Shown here: positions 1 through 10,080 of the stretch, piece after piece
Layout of the letters: each line of letters starts with the position of its first letter
Position numbering within the stretch: the stretch's first letter is position 1
Source: Schizochytrium sp. TIO01
Taxonomy: Eukaryota > Sar > Bigyra > Thraustochytrida > Thraustochytriidae
DNA length: 64,000 bases
Reading direction: 5' to 3'
Assembly (NCBI GenBank): GCA_004764695.1
Contig: SMSO01000037.1
Location: 1,224,247 to 1,288,246, forward strand
Notes under the pieces: generated by a model
The model's database searches: none
Told to the model about the DNA's origin: nothing
What the model saw: the letters and a program-made list of their open reading frames with translations, nothing else
Made by a program: the position numbers and the translations under genes

Positions 1-225
1 GATGAATGAGGAGGAGTACACACCTACCTCAGGTGTGTTGAGAATGAGTGATTTGGCATCGAATGAATGAGGAATGCAAGTTGAGAACGATTGAACATGT
101 TGCATTTTGCATGTTGATCTTGAGCTGACAATCACAAACTAACAGTCTCAAATCTAACAACGGCCGCGGATCGCCAACGCTGCTGGATAGACGAAAGGGA
201 GAAGGGTCTGCTTGGTCTTGAAGCG

Positions 226-2733
226 ATGCCAAGACTGGGTTTCAGAGGCAGCAGGGCCGAGGAAGAGAGCGACAAGGAAGATAAACTCGCAGTCGCGCGT
301 CGCCGCAAGCGCTATGAAAGAGAGTTTGGAACACGCTTTCGTCGAGATGGTAATGACGATGAAGACGAAGATTATGAAGAAAAAGATATGGAAGAGGAGA
401 TAGACAATAACAATAGCAATGGGGGAAGAGACAATGATGATAGCGAAGATGAGGAAGACATGCGGGCAATATCCATTACAAAGCGCAAGGCAAACTCAGC
501 ACTTAACCTCAGGCCAGGCAGTTCGCTCGCTGCAAAGGACCTCCGATACTCAACAAAGCCACTAGATTCTCTGTCTGATCGCGAAATGGCCTCTTGGACT
601 GACTCGAACCATCGAAACATTTTACAGGTTTGCATTGCTGCAGATAACGTTGAGGCCGTGCGTATTGTACTTCGTAGGCTTATCCAACAAAAAGTGGAAA
701 GATGTCGCCGTGAGGACGAGAGACAGCTTAGAGCAGCTCGGCGAGAGCTTGCACAAATGCAATTAGGTTCGATGCCAAGCGCCCTTAGCTCATGTGAGGG
801 CCGTGTAAAAGCACGCAAGCACCAAGTGGAAAGTCTAGCACAGATTGCAGAGAATTTCTTTAAAGAGATTGCATGTCAGCCCGACAAAAACGGATGGACT
901 TCATTTCACTATGCAGCACAATCTCGAAGCTCATGTATTTCTGAGCTTTTGGAAGGTCCCCATCTTGCGAGACTTTCTGCTCTGTCTAATCCGAAAACAC
1001 AGGATCAAATGTATACAGAGCGTTCTTTGATGGTCTCAGTAAGAGACTCTACAGGCTGCACACCTCTTCATATAGCCGCTGCGAATGGAAACGCCTCTGC
1101 TATTCGCGCTCTTCTTCGCTGGAATGCAGATTTCAGCATCAAGAACCTAGACAACGATTTGCCAATCGACGTTGCAATAGATCGCGTCACTCGGCGCGCT
1201 TTACAAGCTGGTCTTCGCGCACCTACAACCATGAGCTCGACAGATAGAATTGCGAGAAGTCAAAAATTGTCTGAAGGTACCAAAATTTCCCTCCAAACAC
1301 TATGTGAATGTGGGGAAAACGTGAATGAAAGATTTGGATTGTCTTTACAGGCATCCTTGCACGAGGCAGCCCGAGCAGGTGATCTGCAGGTTGTTAAATT
1401 TCTAGTTGAAGAAAGCAAAGAAGCTGATGTAAATATTGTCGATGCAAATGGCCGCACGCCTTTGCATATGGCAGCACAGGAAAGCTCAGCTGTCCACCGG
1501 ACAATAGCTGATATCCTTTTGCGTAACGGAGCCAAAGTGAACCACGCAAGTCATGCCGGATACACCCCTCTGCATGCTGTGGCCGCAAGCTCCTGTAGCT
1601 CATCTAAAAACAAGCAGCTGATGGTAGCCTTGTTAATCCGAGCGGGAGCAAGGTTGGAAGCAAAAACTGAGAAAGGGCTCAGCCCACTGTTGCTTGCCTC
1701 GAAACATGGCCATGTAGGAGTCGTTTATGAACTTATTCTATCAGGCTGTAAGCTCAATTCGCTTGACGACAAGCTATGGAACGCTTTGCACTTTGCAACT
1801 TTCTACAAACACTTTGAGCTTGTTCATCTACTTGCTTACGCAGATGCAGAGGTTCAAGTACTGCAACACAATCGAAATTCGCATGGCAAACTACCATCAG
1901 ATCTCTGTCGAGATTCTAGATTCCGGGATGCATTAAAGTCTACCTGGGAATACGCAAGTGAAGGCTGCATTGACAAACTGAGAAGCGCACTGCGGGATGA
2001 GAATGGACAGGCCTCATGGATACTCCAGGAAGACCTGTGGAAGAGTATTACTAAGAATATCAATCAGCAGACTCTGCGACACAAATACACTATTCTGCAT
2101 ACAGCAATCTTGGGTGATCAGTTTTCGCACCGTCATATATCTCATTCTCGCGATGGAAAGTCTACAAAAAGTGTTGAGCAAACTGTACGATATATTCTTG
2201 GACTAAAGGGGATTTCTGTTAATGCCTCTGACGTTCAAGGGCGAACGCCCTTAATGCTCGCTGTTATGTTGGGTCGAAGAGAAATTGCAGAAGAGCTAGT
2301 CAAGCGGGGTGCATCATTATCGCATTTGGACCGGGCTGGGAACAATGTGCTTCACTATGCCAACGCCTATCTACAGACAGGTTTCATAGGTCGTCTCATC
2401 TCGGCCTCTGAAATGGAAGAGGATGAGTCTGCGCTTGATATTGAAAACCACCATGGACAACGGCCCTTTGATGTAGCGGGCTTAAAGAAACATATGATAG
2501 TTCCTGGAGTACAAAGTCTTTGCAAAAACAGGACTCCCAAACATGGCCAACGTAGTAGTAGGCTAGCAACCCATGCCGACGACGGCTCGAAATTCCCAAA
2601 GACAGAGGGGCATGGAGCAGAACAGGACGAGGCAGAAGAGAGCAAAGACGAAGAGGCAGAGCGATCATCAGAGTCGATTGCCGAGCGCACTCAGCGAACA
2701 CTTAAAGAAGTAGCACGAGAAATACAAGAGTAA
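226..2733 (+). CDS. Ankyrin-repeat protein, 835 aa
   Basis: Single open exon from an ATG at 226 to TAA. The first ~85 residues are charged, with a strongly acidic stretch. A basic helical segment around residues 150-185 (Q/R/E rich) may form a short coiled coil. Ankyrin repeats are recognisable by their TPLHxAA cores near residues 222 (WTSFHYAA), 276 (TPLHIAA), 377 (SLHEAAR), 407 (TPLHMAA), 444 (TPLHAVAA), 483 (SPLLLAS), 517 (NALHFAT), 670 (TPLMLAV) and 703 (NVLHYAN). A ~150-residue spacer separates the last two from the main array. The C-terminal ~80 residues are E/D/K rich and disordered-looking. Ankyrin arrays bind proteins; no enzyme domain is visible, so partner and location are unknown. 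It converges on the downstream MYG1 gene. Confidence 0.9.
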   Translation: MPRLGFRGSRAEEESDKEDKLAVARRRKRYEREFGTRFRRDGNDDEDEDYEEKDMEEEIDNNNSNGGRDNDDSEDEEDMRAISITKRKANSALNLRPGSSLAAKDLRYSTKPLDSLSDREMASWTDSNHRNILQVCIAADNVEAVRIVLRRLIQQKVERCRREDERQLRAARRELAQMQLGSMPSALSSCEGRVKARKHQVESLAQIAENFFKEIACQPDKNGWTSFHYAAQSRSSCISELLEGPHLARLSALSNPKTQDQMYTERSLMVSVRDSTGCTPLHIAAANGNASAIRALLRWNADFSIKNLDNDLPIDVAIDRVTRRALQAGLRAPTTMSSTDRIARSQKLSEGTKISLQTLCECGENVNERFGLSLQASLHEAARAGDLQVVKFLVEESKEADVNIVDANGRTPLHMAAQESSAVHRTIADILLRNGAKVNHASHAGYTPLHAVAASSCSSSKNKQLMVALLIRAGARLEAKTEKGLSPLLLASKHGHVGVVYELILSGCKLNSLDDKLWNALHFATFYKHFELVHLLAYADAEVQVLQHNRNSHGKLPSDLCRDSRFRDALKSTWEYASEGCIDKLRSALRDENGQASWILQEDLWKSITKNINQQTLRHKYTILHTAILGDQFSHRHISHSRDGKSTKSVEQTVRYILGLKGISVNASDVQGRTPLMLAVMLGRREIAEELVKRGASLSHLDRAGNNVLHYANAYLQTGFIGRLISASEMEEDESALDIENHHGQRPFDVAGLKKHMIVPGVQSLCKNRTPKHGQRSSRLATHADDGSKFPKTEGHGAEQDEAEESKDEEAERSSESIAERTQRTLKEVAREIQE

Positions 2734-3116
2734 AAATTTTAACAGCATCCAGGCCGCAGAAATTTTCTGTTCCCTAATTATATGTTTAATAAGACAGTAA
2801 AAACTGATATTAATATAGAACATCAAATGACCTTAGAGGACGTGGAGTACAACTCTGCACAACTCTCAATTTCGAAATCTTTGACCGCACCGGAAATCAT
2901 GCTAGATAACTTGATTCTGATTCTAGATATATTTTTAATCCTTAAACGGAAAATGGGGTAAAAACAGTCATAGTTTAGTTTAATTTTGTTTGGTTTATTA
3001 GGCAGATTCGATTGATCATAAAGACAGACTAGAGTGTATTGTAGGGTTTGGCAGCTGAGCTTAAAGTAAGCATAATAGGGGGCACAGCGATAGGGCAATG
3101 CGTACGAATTATGTAT
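2734..3116. other. Convergent intergenic region, ankyrin gene / MYG1
   Basis: This AT-rich 383 bp lies between two gene 3' ends and should hold both 3' UTRs. I see no ORF, RNA gene or repeat in it. Confidence 0.6.
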
Positions 3117-4190
3117 TTAGAGAGACTGCTTAGCCATCTCGAGAGCGCCCTCGTAGGTACGGTTGCCACCAATAAATCCGGACGCATGAACAAAGATGCA
3201 TCCCGGGATGCCCCAGAGGTTGCTGAGCTCGTCGTCGCGAACTCCACGGTACTTCTCCGGAAGTGACTGACGGTTTGTGAAGGAGCTCTCCTCAACCGGG
3301 ACGCACTGAACACGCCAAGCGCCGCTAGAGTCCGGGTAGAGCACGTACTTAAGGTCTCCGTCCTTAAGACCATCAACGCCCTCGGTCTCAAGAGCAAAGA
3401 GGTGGCTACGCCAGGGGCAGGATCCGTCGAGCTTGATGATGGCTCCGCTGGCATCAACCTCCTTACGCTCCTTGATAGCCTTGACGACAATTTCGCGAGC
3501 CGGGAGCCAGATGGTAAGAAGACCAACGACATGGTCCACAAACTCCGTGAGGGTCATTCGCACAGCCTTCTTGAACTGCTCCATCTCGCGAGCGGTCTCG
3601 TCCTCAACAGCGGGTGCGTTCCAAGCCGGGTTCAGGGAACCAACGCGAGAGCTGAGGTGCGTGCTCACGTTGTAGTTCTTCTCACCAGAGTAGGGGTCGA
3701 TTCCGTTGTCGATACCGTCAATGTGCTCAACAAAGTTCTTGTACACGCGCTTGTAAAGCACCTCGAGCACGTCCTCGTCGACCTGGGTCTGGGACTCCTT
3801 GGCGATCCACTGAATAATCTCCTTGCCAAAGTACTTGTACACGAGACCTGCACTGGAGAGCTTGGTCTTGAAGTCCTCGCTAAAAAAGACATCTTGGAAC
3901 TCACGCTGGTGGTGGTCGAATCTCAAAGCCTCGGGGTCGAACTTGCCACCAACGTCCACGACGATCTCGCACTGCTCGAGCGCGGCGCCGTCGCGGGTGC
4001 GCACGATGGGACGGCCCTGGAAGCGGTCCACAAGCTGGAGCATACCGCAGGCAAAAGCCTCATCACAGTGGAAGTGGCCGTTGTGCGTGCCCACGCACTT
4101 GGACAGGCCATCGGTGATCTTGGTGGGAGCGCAGATCTCAACAGCGTCCACCAATTTCTCGGCGGCAGCGCGAGCGGCGAAGGAGCTCAT
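3117..4190 (-). CDS. MYG1: MYG1-family exonuclease (UPF0160), 357 aa
   Basis: MYG1 proteins are DHH-like 3'-5' RNA exonucleases of mitochondria and nucleus/nucleolus. The family signature is clear: THNGHFHCDEAFACGML near the N-terminus (metal-binding HxGxFHxDE), then VDVGGKFDPEALRFDHHQREF with the DHH triad. The C-terminal half holds the family's CPWRSHLFALE segment and ends with a FVHASGFIGG-type motif. The start chosen is the ATG at 4190 (MSSFAARAAAEK), giving a length close to the ~375 aa usual for the family. The frame stays open upstream to an ATG at 4382; the extra 64 residues include an Arg-rich, acid-free stretch (RFRLGKTFRTGLSRLPAARS), a good mitochondrial presequence, so the longer form may be real. 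It is divergent from the glycosyltransferase gene. Confidence 0.94.
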   Translation of the reverse strand: MSSFAARAAAEKLVDAVEICAPTKITDGLSKCVGTHNGHFHCDEAFACGMLQLVDRFQGRPIVRTRDGAALEQCEIVVDVGGKFDPEALRFDHHQREFQDVFFSEDFKTKLSSAGLVYKYFGKEIIQWIAKESQTQVDEDVLEVLYKRVYKNFVEHIDGIDNGIDPYSGEKNYNVSTHLSSRVGSLNPAWNAPAVEDETAREMEQFKKAVRMTLTEFVDHVVGLLTIWLPAREIVVKAIKERKEVDASGAIIKLDGSCPWRSHLFALETEGVDGLKDGDLKYVLYPDSSGAWRVQCVPVEESSFTNRQSLPEKYRGVRDDELSNLWGIPGCIFVHASGFIGGNRTYEGALEMAKQSL

Positions 4191-4874
4191 TGCGGCAGAT
4201 CGGAGAAACGACGGAAGCAGCGGCAGCAGCGGGGATCGAGCCGCGGGAAGGCGGGAGAGACCGGTGCGGAACGTCTTGCCGAGGCGAAAGCGAAGCAGGA
4301 TGTGCGAGTTAGCACTGAGTAGTTGCGAGTTTGGTGCCAACCACCAGAGCACCAAACTCTGCGTATTATTACATGTTTCCATGGAATGAGAATATGCGTA
4401 TTAATACACAAAGATCACACGAGAAAGAGATTGAACATTTCAATAAAAAATCGTTTTTGACAGTCGAGCATTGCTAATGTTGTATGTAATTGGACCTGGA
4501 TGTTGGCTCAAAAAGCTCGCTTCTATTTCATGGAAAGATACTCAAGTTGCTGCTCAAGTTCTAAACTTCAGACTGCCCACTGCGCAGCTTCAGATAGTTT
4601 CACGTCAACTGAGTTTATTTGCTGTGGTGATCTTAGTTCCTTTATTTGGTTTCCTTTCATTTGTAACCTTTAAAAAGACTGCAATATTTACAACAATAAC
4701 GATAATAAGATAGGATTTATAATTATTATTATTTAGTCTATTTCATTCATTTCATTCATTTAAAATTAAAAATGGTCATTGAAAGTTGAATAAAATTTCA
4801 TTGACAACGAAGCAATTCTGCAATGACGTGGCCGTGGTTGCGGAGCCAGAGCAGCGGAGGTTGATTCGCTCGGT
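4191..4874. promoter_or_regulatory. Divergent intergenic region, MYG1 / GT60
   Basis: Shared upstream region of two divergent genes. The MYG1-proximal ~190 bp may instead code for a targeting extension (ATG at 4382). The centre (about 4680-4790) is AT-rich with ATT/CATT simple repeats. No TATA box can be assigned with confidence. Confidence 0.5.
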
Positions 4875-7800
4875 ATGGCTGCGCTGCCCGGTAGCGGAAT
4901 TAAGGGCAAGGGCCGTGCGCCTGGTGGTTCACAGCCGTGGTGGGCGAACCAGGGCCATAACCGCGCCATGGCTGAGCGCGCAGCGGCTGTTGCCAAGCGC
5001 CGCAAGAAATGGTCTATCGCGGGCCTTGCTACAGGTGCCATGCTCGTGTGGATGGTTATGTACATCGTTGGTGCATCCTTGTAAGTTAGATCGCATATCC
5101 TACCGATGGTCTCAGCGAAAATTGAGGTTATGCAGAATGCGTATCGATTATTAAAATAGCGTCGACCTCGGTACTGAAGAGAAAAGTCGATATGGCGGTT
5201 GGATAGCTTCCATGGTTCACGGCCAAGATCTGGCTTCAAAATTGCGTTTAGCAAGTAGGTTGCATCCGTGATGATCTCCTACACATTCGAACCTGTGGTT
5301 ATTCGCCTCTTGACTTTCTTTTCGAAGAAGAGATTGTAGGAGGTGCGAGGCATGGATACATATGTTTTTAATAAAATAGCTGACGAAATACCTTGTGTTG
5401 AATGCGATCTCTTGATGTGCTGAAACGAATATAATCGTATCTGTGGATGGAAACACTACTTCGCGTGAATTCACGCGGGAAACAATTATTTGCATAGCTT
5501 CATGCTCGGAAGTGGTGATGATGCTAGCTCTGTGCAGGCCCTGGGGACGCACCGGCACCTTGCTGGTAACTGTCAATTCTATGGACCTGCAGATGGTTTC
5601 CTGCAAGGCTGCGTGCAGGATTGCAAAGGATTTGCAAGATTAGCACCTGCTCTCCACGCATGTGCTGCCGACATTTCATGTGGCGGAGTGACCTATGTGC
5701 CTTGGGAGAACGAGAACGCACGCTTTGAATTGCGTGGTATTGTAGAAGGACAAGGCCCCCAAGCCACTCCGGATGGGCAAATCTCATTTGTGGTTGAGAT
5801 GTGTCAAGATTCACGGAAAGGATGGAATCCTGACAGCATGTGGCCAAAGAGTTCGCATACTCCACCATCGCTTTCTAATCAAGCAAAACAACGCAGAAAA
5901 CAGGGTTCTCTACGCCACCAGGCTCACCAAGCAGCACGCGAGGAGCGTCATTCCCAGGAAGAGGCTACGCGCGCAGCCGCGGCTGCTGAAGCTTCAGGCA
6001 GTGCTAATGGTGATCATTCAACCTCAGCTCTGGCGGCGCTAGAAGCTCGCTTGGAGGAAGAGTCTGGCCACCACGCCAGCAAGGGCGCTGCAAGCGCTTC
6101 CAGTGCGGCCAGTGCTAGTAATGCAGACGAGAATACAGTATCTGGTGCTAAATCTTCAATGGGCGAAGCACTTGCTCCTTCTGAAAGTAAAGAAACTACT
6201 TTTGACAATTCCGGCTTTCTTTCTTTACACGGAGACCACAAGGTCCCAACAGTGACTACAGAGCCTAAGATTGAAAAGCATATCAAGACTGTGGATGAAA
6301 TGGAGGATGACGATGATGACGACAACGACGATAATGATGGAAACTCCAATAGTGGAGGTGTAAGTGGTCCGTCAAATGAGGTTCAAAGTGTCGAGGGTGC
6401 CTTTGAGAATGCTGATGATGACGATGAAGAGGCAGATTTGGCTGAGGCAGAAGCGTTTGATGCTGCCTTGGAGCTGGATAAGAGAATCGCTGAAGAAGAG
6501 AAAGAGAAATCCTCCTCGCAAACTTCAGGGGATATAGATCCTTTTTCTGAACCAATGGGTGATAGTGTGGGACCAGAAGTTATTGCGGAACGTGATGATG
6601 ACCCCGATTTCGAGGTAAAGCTTTGGACACCCCCTGGACTCGATCTCGAAGATGAGGAAGCGGTGGATGCTGTTGGCAGCTTCGAAAATGGGCAACCTAC
6701 AATCTTTATCGGAATTGCATCGTACCGTGATTTTATGTGCTCTGATACTTTAGAAAGAGCTTTGAGCTTTGCCAAATACCCCGAGAGACTTCGCTTTGGT
6801 GTTGTCGAGCAGAATGCGCCTATTGACAAGCACTGCTTTCATGTGGAGCGTCCTTGCTCAGAAGACCCTCAGCAGCTTTTATGTAAGTACCGAGCTAACA
6901 TACGCATCCACAAAGTGAGCGCGTTGCAGGCACGCGGACCCACATACGGAAGATATCGTGCCGACAGCTTGTATCGGGGCGAATACTATGCTCTACAAAT
7001 TGACGCGCACATGTACTTTGTAAAAGACTGGGACGAAGATTTGGTCTCTCAATTTCAAAGCACCAAAAACGATTATGCAGTACTTTCCACTTATCCTAGT
7101 GATGCCAACGACAAGACCATCACACAAGAGACAGGTACATCATTAGTCTCATCTACACCAATTATTTGCAGTTCTAGTTTTGTTGGTACACGTCAAATGA
7201 CCAAGCATAACTCTGCACATGAGTTTTATCCTCCAAAAGATATTGTCACTCCCATCCTTCAAATTTGGTGGGCTGCGGGTATTTCTTTTTCTCGAGGTCA
7301 TCGAATTCTTCGTGTGCCGTATGACTGCTGTTTGCCAATGATTTTTGATGGCGAGGAGACGTCAATGGCATACCGTGCATGGACACATGGTTACGATTTC
7401 TATACTTTCCACCATAGCGCCGTGTTTCATCCTTACAGTCGCGTAAACAAGCCTCCTTTATATTGGGAGAACGAAAAGACCGACCGGAGCGCCCGTGAAG
7501 AGGACTTGGCAAAGTCTCAGCGGCGGCTCCGTAAAATTTATGGCCTGGACCCTCAGGGTGACTACTTTGAACAGGACATAGAACGTTTTGGCCTTGGTAA
7601 AAAGCGGCCACTACTTAGATTCTGGAAGCTCTTCGGTATTGACTATCGCAAGAACAAGATTAGGGATCAATGTTTCGCTTCAACAACATGCGCCCTGCAT
7701 CGCTATCTTGTTCCGCATCTGAGGGCTGACGGCAAGGGAATTGACTATACCCAGGTAAGGGATGAGGTTAATTGGGCCAAGGTAGCCAAAAAGGGTCAAA

Positions 7801-7949
7801 AGTCACAATGGGATCATGGTAAACGTTCTTCCAAGTCTAAGCTTCGTGGTGGAGATAGCTCCTCCGCAAAATCAACCCCGTCTCAGGATGGGTCCCTCGA
7901 TGACGATCTCGGAGACGAATTGAATGATGCTGTAGCTGCCATGTCCTGA
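4875..7949 (+). CDS. Golgi-type GlcNAc transferase (GT60, Skp1 GnT1-like), 885 aa, two exons
   Basis: Exons 4875..5080 and 5498..7949, joined across a 417-nt intron (donor GTAAGT at 5081, acceptor TTTGCATAG ending 5497). The join is in frame (TT+C = Phe) and the sum is 886 codons with stop. Exon 1 encodes a basic cytosolic tail ending in KRRKK and a hydrophobic anchor (residues ~46-69), making a type II membrane protein. Next comes a Cys-rich, apple/PAN-like segment (GCVQDCKGF...CAADISCGGVTYV), then a long disordered region with an acidic tract around residues 335-355. The catalytic domain starts near residue 470 (IFIGIASYRDF) and contains the DxH-type site IDAHMYFVKDWDEDL near 570. This matches the hydroxyproline-GlcNAc-transferase family known from Dictyostelium Skp1. 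The Skp1 enzyme is cytosolic, so the anchor suggests a secretory-pathway substrate. Confidence 0.88.
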
Positions 7950-8201
7950 TGATGTGATTTTGAATGAGACAATGACGCAGAACCTTGGTTTTGCAGTCTC
8001 TGATATCTAGGTTTAATTGTAAATTGATATCCATTTCAAAATGTTCCTTCTTTTGTCAAGAATTACTTTCTTTTCCTAAAGCAGATTTAGATGCAAGCTA
8101 CCACGTTATTTGTTGATGTCAGAAAAAAAAAGAAAAAAAAAAGGCATGCCATCAGAAGGTAAAATTCAAGTATTTTTTAAAGCAACAACACAAAATAACG
8201 G
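7950..8201. other. Convergent intergenic region, GT60 / PhyH
   Basis: Short 3'-3' spacer. It contains an A-rich tract at about 8123-8142 and should carry both 3' UTRs. Nothing else is seen. Confidence 0.5.
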
Positions 8202-9149
8202 TTAATAATATGGCACACCAAAGACCTCTACATCAAAGTCCTTCTTCTCCTGTGCTCTACCTCTGGACATTGTTCCACTGGCATCCTCTGCTAGGGTCAT
8301 CCGGTCATACATGGGATGAAATGGAGGCTGCATGACAGCCAACTGCTGCTCTGACATATCTTTGAGATACTCCTCTGGCCATTGACTTGTGCAGTAGCCC
8401 CTTGCAAACGCATGGGTAGGGGGGGCAAACCTGAAGAGAGCAATCCGGCGCTGACGTTCTTCTGGCGTCCATGGCAGACATCCATGTACAGTCGCTTCGC
8501 TAAAGAGTACAACGTCTCCAGCTTGCGTCACAGGTTGCTCCACACAGCTCTCTAGGAAATCAGCATCGTCTCCTTGAAGCATGGAGTTGCTGATAGGGAA
8601 GTTCATTTTGTGTGACCCGCGCACCACACAGAACCCGCCATCACCTGCGTTGTGGTCACTGAGCTGGAATGACACCCCAAGAAGCGTGTTGTAGATTTGT
8701 CCTTGCATGCAGCGATACTGCAGCTGAGGCACAAAACGGCCATTTGCATCAAGTGGGCCTCCGTGAAGGCTGAATCCCTCGCTGCCTTTGTTCTGCCCGA
8801 TCACAAGCGGCGAATGGTCCAGACGATATCCCTCGCCCACAAGCTCGTGTAGATACGGCACCAGACCAGGATGAGCGAGCATTTTCCGGAAAATGTCCCT
8901 GTGAGGGGCTTCCCAACCAAGCATTCCAGCCATGTCCAGCCTGCCATTTCTCATATCACCAGCAAATTTAGTGTCATCTTTACTATTCCGTACAGGACGT
9001 TGGCGCTCGTGCCACGAGTGGGCGTCGATAGCTGCGTTTGCCGCTGCGACTTCCTCTGATGACAAAACACCTCGCAGCACCACAAACCCTTGAAGGTCAA
9101 AAAGAAACTTCGCTCTCTCGAGCGCTTGTTGCAAGTTCTTGCCGCTCAT
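8202..9149 (-). CDS. Phytanoyl-CoA dioxygenase (PhyH) family protein, 315 aa
   Basis: Fe(II)/2-oxoglutarate dioxygenase of the PhyH superfamily. Visible family features, numbered from the ATG at 9149, are: an N-terminal LQGFVVLRGVLSSEEV, a core GDGGFCVVRGSHK (~169-181), AGDVVLFSEATVHGCLPW with the distal iron His at 222, and an Arg-rich RRIALFRF for the 2OG carboxylate. The proximal metal motif reads LHGGP (His129-Gly-Gly131) where classical PhyH enzymes have HxD. The carboxylate ligand is therefore absent, although Asp134 lies nearby. Natural substrate is unknown; no peroxisomal PTS1 is present (the protein ends PYY). Convergent with the GT60 gene and divergent from CFAP418. Confidence 0.9.
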   Translation of the reverse strand: MSGKNLQQALERAKFLFDLQGFVVLRGVLSSEEVAAANAAIDAHSWHERQRPVRNSKDDTKFAGDMRNGRLDMAGMLGWEAPHRDIFRKMLAHPGLVPYLHELVGEGYRLDHSPLVIGQNKGSEGFSLHGGPLDANGRFVPQLQYRCMQGQIYNTLLGVSFQLSDHNAGDGGFCVVRGSHKMNFPISNSMLQGDDADFLESCVEQPVTQAGDVVLFSEATVHGCLPWTPEERQRRIALFRFAPPTHAFARGYCTSQWPEEYLKDMSEQQLAVMQPPFHPMYDRMTLAEDASGTMSRGRAQEKKDFDVEVFGVPYY

Positions 9150-10080
9150 TGTCAACAGAATCTTATCTCTCTTGTTTGGGATTTGCTGTAATATGCTGGT
9201 CTTCTTCTCCCTTCGCGGCTACCTTGCGAGGGGTTCACCATTTTGACGCCACAGCGCTGTTCTCCGAACCTGCTTCCGCCACAACTTCAGACTCTTCTTC
9301 TACGCCAAACTCAGTACAATACTCATCTCCTTCTTGGGGCTGGGGCCTGCCCTGAACTCAGGCTCCCAAATATCCTCGCCATCTTTGCAAAACGTGAAGA
9401 ATTAAATCCTCTCGGAGTGCAAATGTCTCAGCATTTATCATGTTGTGGACTCTCTTACTGCATAGCTATATTAGTAGTCATCGTCGATCAATTCTATTTA
9501 ACAAAACAAAATAACATGAAAAGTTGAAATTTAGGATAAAATCGAAGACACCCTTTCCTAGGAAATCACTCAGCAGAATGTTGTGAAGTCTACCCCAGCA
9601 TTAGAAAATCAAAAGTATGAACTTGGCAGGACTTCAAGCACCAATGGTAGACATCCTCCCACGACTTATCTATCCCCCCGGAACTCTAACAATAAATTTC
9701 AACTGCGCGTGGATCAGCTTTTAAAAGAGGACTGCCATATTGCATTCCTATGGTAAACTATAGTAGTCAGAGTGAGCAAGGAAAAATAATACTTTCAATA
9801 GTAATTGAAATGACTCATAACGGCTAGTTTGAATGACTTGGGAGCTGTGATTGAAGTTAGTTGGAGATAGCTTGGGAGCAAGGTTCATTCAGGATGGTTT
9901 CTGCGAAGTCTGGGCTGGAAAATCCATTGCCAAACTAGGTTTAGACCTCAGTGTCGCCAAAGAAAAGCAGGCAAGCGCAACGGGACGTACCTGCTGGGGC
10001 TTGGCCTCGATTTGATCACTTACTTCTCAAAGAAGAAAAACAGTGCTAGGTATTAGGAATTGCATGCGCTTGGAAACGCC
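9150..10080. promoter_or_regulatory. Divergent intergenic region, PhyH / CFAP418
   Basis: These 931 bp separate two divergent genes. No convincing ORF, RNA or repeat is seen; short frames here lack similarity to anything I recognise. Promoters of both genes must lie within it. Confidence 0.45.

Noticed and set aside
3402-4322. 306-codon plus-strand frame antisense to MYG1
   Set aside because: It lies entirely within MYG1 on the other strand. Its Leu/Val/His-rich content is the usual shadow of a coding gene.
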